From NCBI GenBank assembly GCA_016191815.1, contig JACPVI010000064.1:1-64000 (forward strand): a stretch of 64,000 nt of DNA. Reading direction: 5' to 3'. The position numbers were made by a program, and so were the translations under genes. Below the pieces are notes generated by a model. The model saw only the letters and a program-made list of their open reading frames with translations. It had not been told where the DNA came from and searched no databases. This DNA comes from Myxococcales bacterium. Its GTDB lineage: Bacteria; Myxococcota; Myxococcia; Myxococcales; Myxococcaceae. Within the stretch, counting starts at the first letter, position 1; every line of letters starts with the position of its first letter. Shown piece after piece: positions 63,253 through 64,000 of the stretch.

Positions 63253-64000
63253 ATGACCAGGCACACCCCCCGGAGGCTCGGCCTGATGCTCGCACTGCTT
63301 GCGTGCGGAAAGCCGCCGGATGCGACGCCACCCAAGAAGATCCTCACCACCTACCGCGCCATCACCGGCGTCTCGATGGGGGCCGCCGGCACCGCCGCGC
63401 TCGGCTTCTTGAGGCCCGAGCGCTTCGACGTGATCGCCAGCCAGGGCGGGCCGCTGGACGCGGCGCTCCTCCTCCGGACGATCGACCATTTCCACCTGGG
63501 AGGCTTCTGTCCACTCGCGGACCTGGAGGCCATCGCCAAGCAGGATCCGGCGAGGCTCAACGACCCCGACGCGGTCCGGCCGTGCATGCGGCGGCCGGCG
63601 TCGATCCAGTGGGAGCGCTCGCAGGATTACAACCACTGGGCCTTCACCACCAACGGCGGCACCTTCGACCGCGACGCCTACCTCAAGCTCTTCACCGACC
63701 TCACCTTGGCCTACGGAAACCTCATCACCGAGAACCCCGCCTCTCCCTTCGCGCCGCCAGGAGTGGATCCCACCCGCCTCCGCAAGCCGCCGGCCGACTT
63801 CTGCGCCAACCCGGTGCGGGTGAAGGGGTTGAGGAACGCGGAGTACAACCCCGACGGGAAGTACGACGCCATCACCTACTGCGATGGCCAGCCGCGGCTG
63901 TACTTCTGCCGTGACAACCAGGAGTTGGTCGACTTCTGCTCCGACCCTCGCAACAAGGCCACCCCGCTGCCAGTCTCCGCCGAGCAGGCCTTCGCCGACG
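63253..64000 (+). CDS. esterase-like lipoprotein, N-terminal part
   Basis: 249 codons are visible from the ATG at 63253 to the right edge; the C-terminus is outside the window. The signal ends in the lipobox LMLALLAC, predicting lipid anchoring. ITGVSMGAAGTAALGFLRPE contains GxSxG (GVSMG), the nucleophile elbow of alpha/beta-hydrolases of the esterase D/S-formylglutathione type, but the usual GDG oxyanion strand is not seen before it. The later part is rich in Cys (FCPLA, CMRR, FCANP, YCDG, FCRDNQ, FCSDP), unusual for the fold. Confidence 0.65.
   Translation, partial: MTRHTPRRLGLMLALLACGKPPDATPPKKILTTYRAITGVSMGAAGTAALGFLRPERFDVIASQGGPLDAALLLRTIDHFHLGGFCPLADLEAIAKQDPARLNDPDAVRPCMRRPASIQWERSQDYNHWAFTTNGGTFDRDAYLKLFTDLTLAYGNLITENPASPFAPPGVDPTRLRKPPADFCANPVRVKGLRNAEYNPDGKYDAITYCDGQPRLYFCRDNQELVDFCSDPRNKATPLPVSAEQAFAD

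Overview
The window is GC-rich, densely coded DNA of a myxobacterium (phylum Myxococcota). This is inferred from content: a CdnL/CarD-type regulator, a sigma-54 activator whose sensor starts with an FHA domain, a Hanks-type Ser/Thr kinase with a zinc ribbon, several FHA/TPR proteins, many lipoproteins, and paired partner-switching and two-component genes. The genus cannot be fixed from the sequence. Many starts are GTG or TTG, and overlapping stop/start pairs are common.

Layout. 1-9.5 kb: partial vWA surface protein, MutT, FtsH with an overlapping sigma region 1.1-like mini-protein, GrpE, a periplasmic HtrA protease, a small exported protein, then a sigma-54 activator and a Ser/Thr kinase in tandem. 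9.6-19.1 kb: phosphodiester glycosidase, PilZ protein, glutamate dehydrogenase, tRNA-Thr(CGT), FmdB-type zinc ribbon, a Fis-like protein, Fur, a thioredoxin-fold lipoprotein, FtsB and a GAF-GAF-GGDEF diguanylate cyclase. 19.1-26.7 kb is an accessory patch: a peptidase M23 tail remnant, an IS91-like transposase remnant, two separate MNT/HEPN pairs, a YfhO-type membrane protein, an asparagine synthetase and a CsbB/DPM1-type glycosyltransferase. 26.8-39.6 kb: lipoproteins, an alpha-glucan phosphorylase with an N-terminal YHS domain, TPR and FHA proteins, ComEC, and CdnL with a clear intrinsic terminator. 39.8-43 kb: CysS and an M28 peptidase.

43-54 kb is the most striking region. About a dozen signalling genes, nearly all on the plus strand and closely packed, encode a STAS-zinc ribbon protein, a receiver fused to membrane helices, two histidine kinases, three RsbW/SiaB-like ATPases, three further STAS proteins, a PhcB-like methyltransferase, a membrane-anchored SpoIIE phosphatase and a lone receiver. 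Together they look like a multi-arm partner-switching network wired to two-component phosphorelay and possibly to a methylated lipid signal.

54-64 kb: uvrB and uvrC separated by a small Cys-rich lipoprotein, a DUF507 gene with an operator-like palindrome over its promoter, a three-gene operon of two DUF3108 proteins around a DUF4091 protein, and a partial esterase-like lipoprotein at the right edge.
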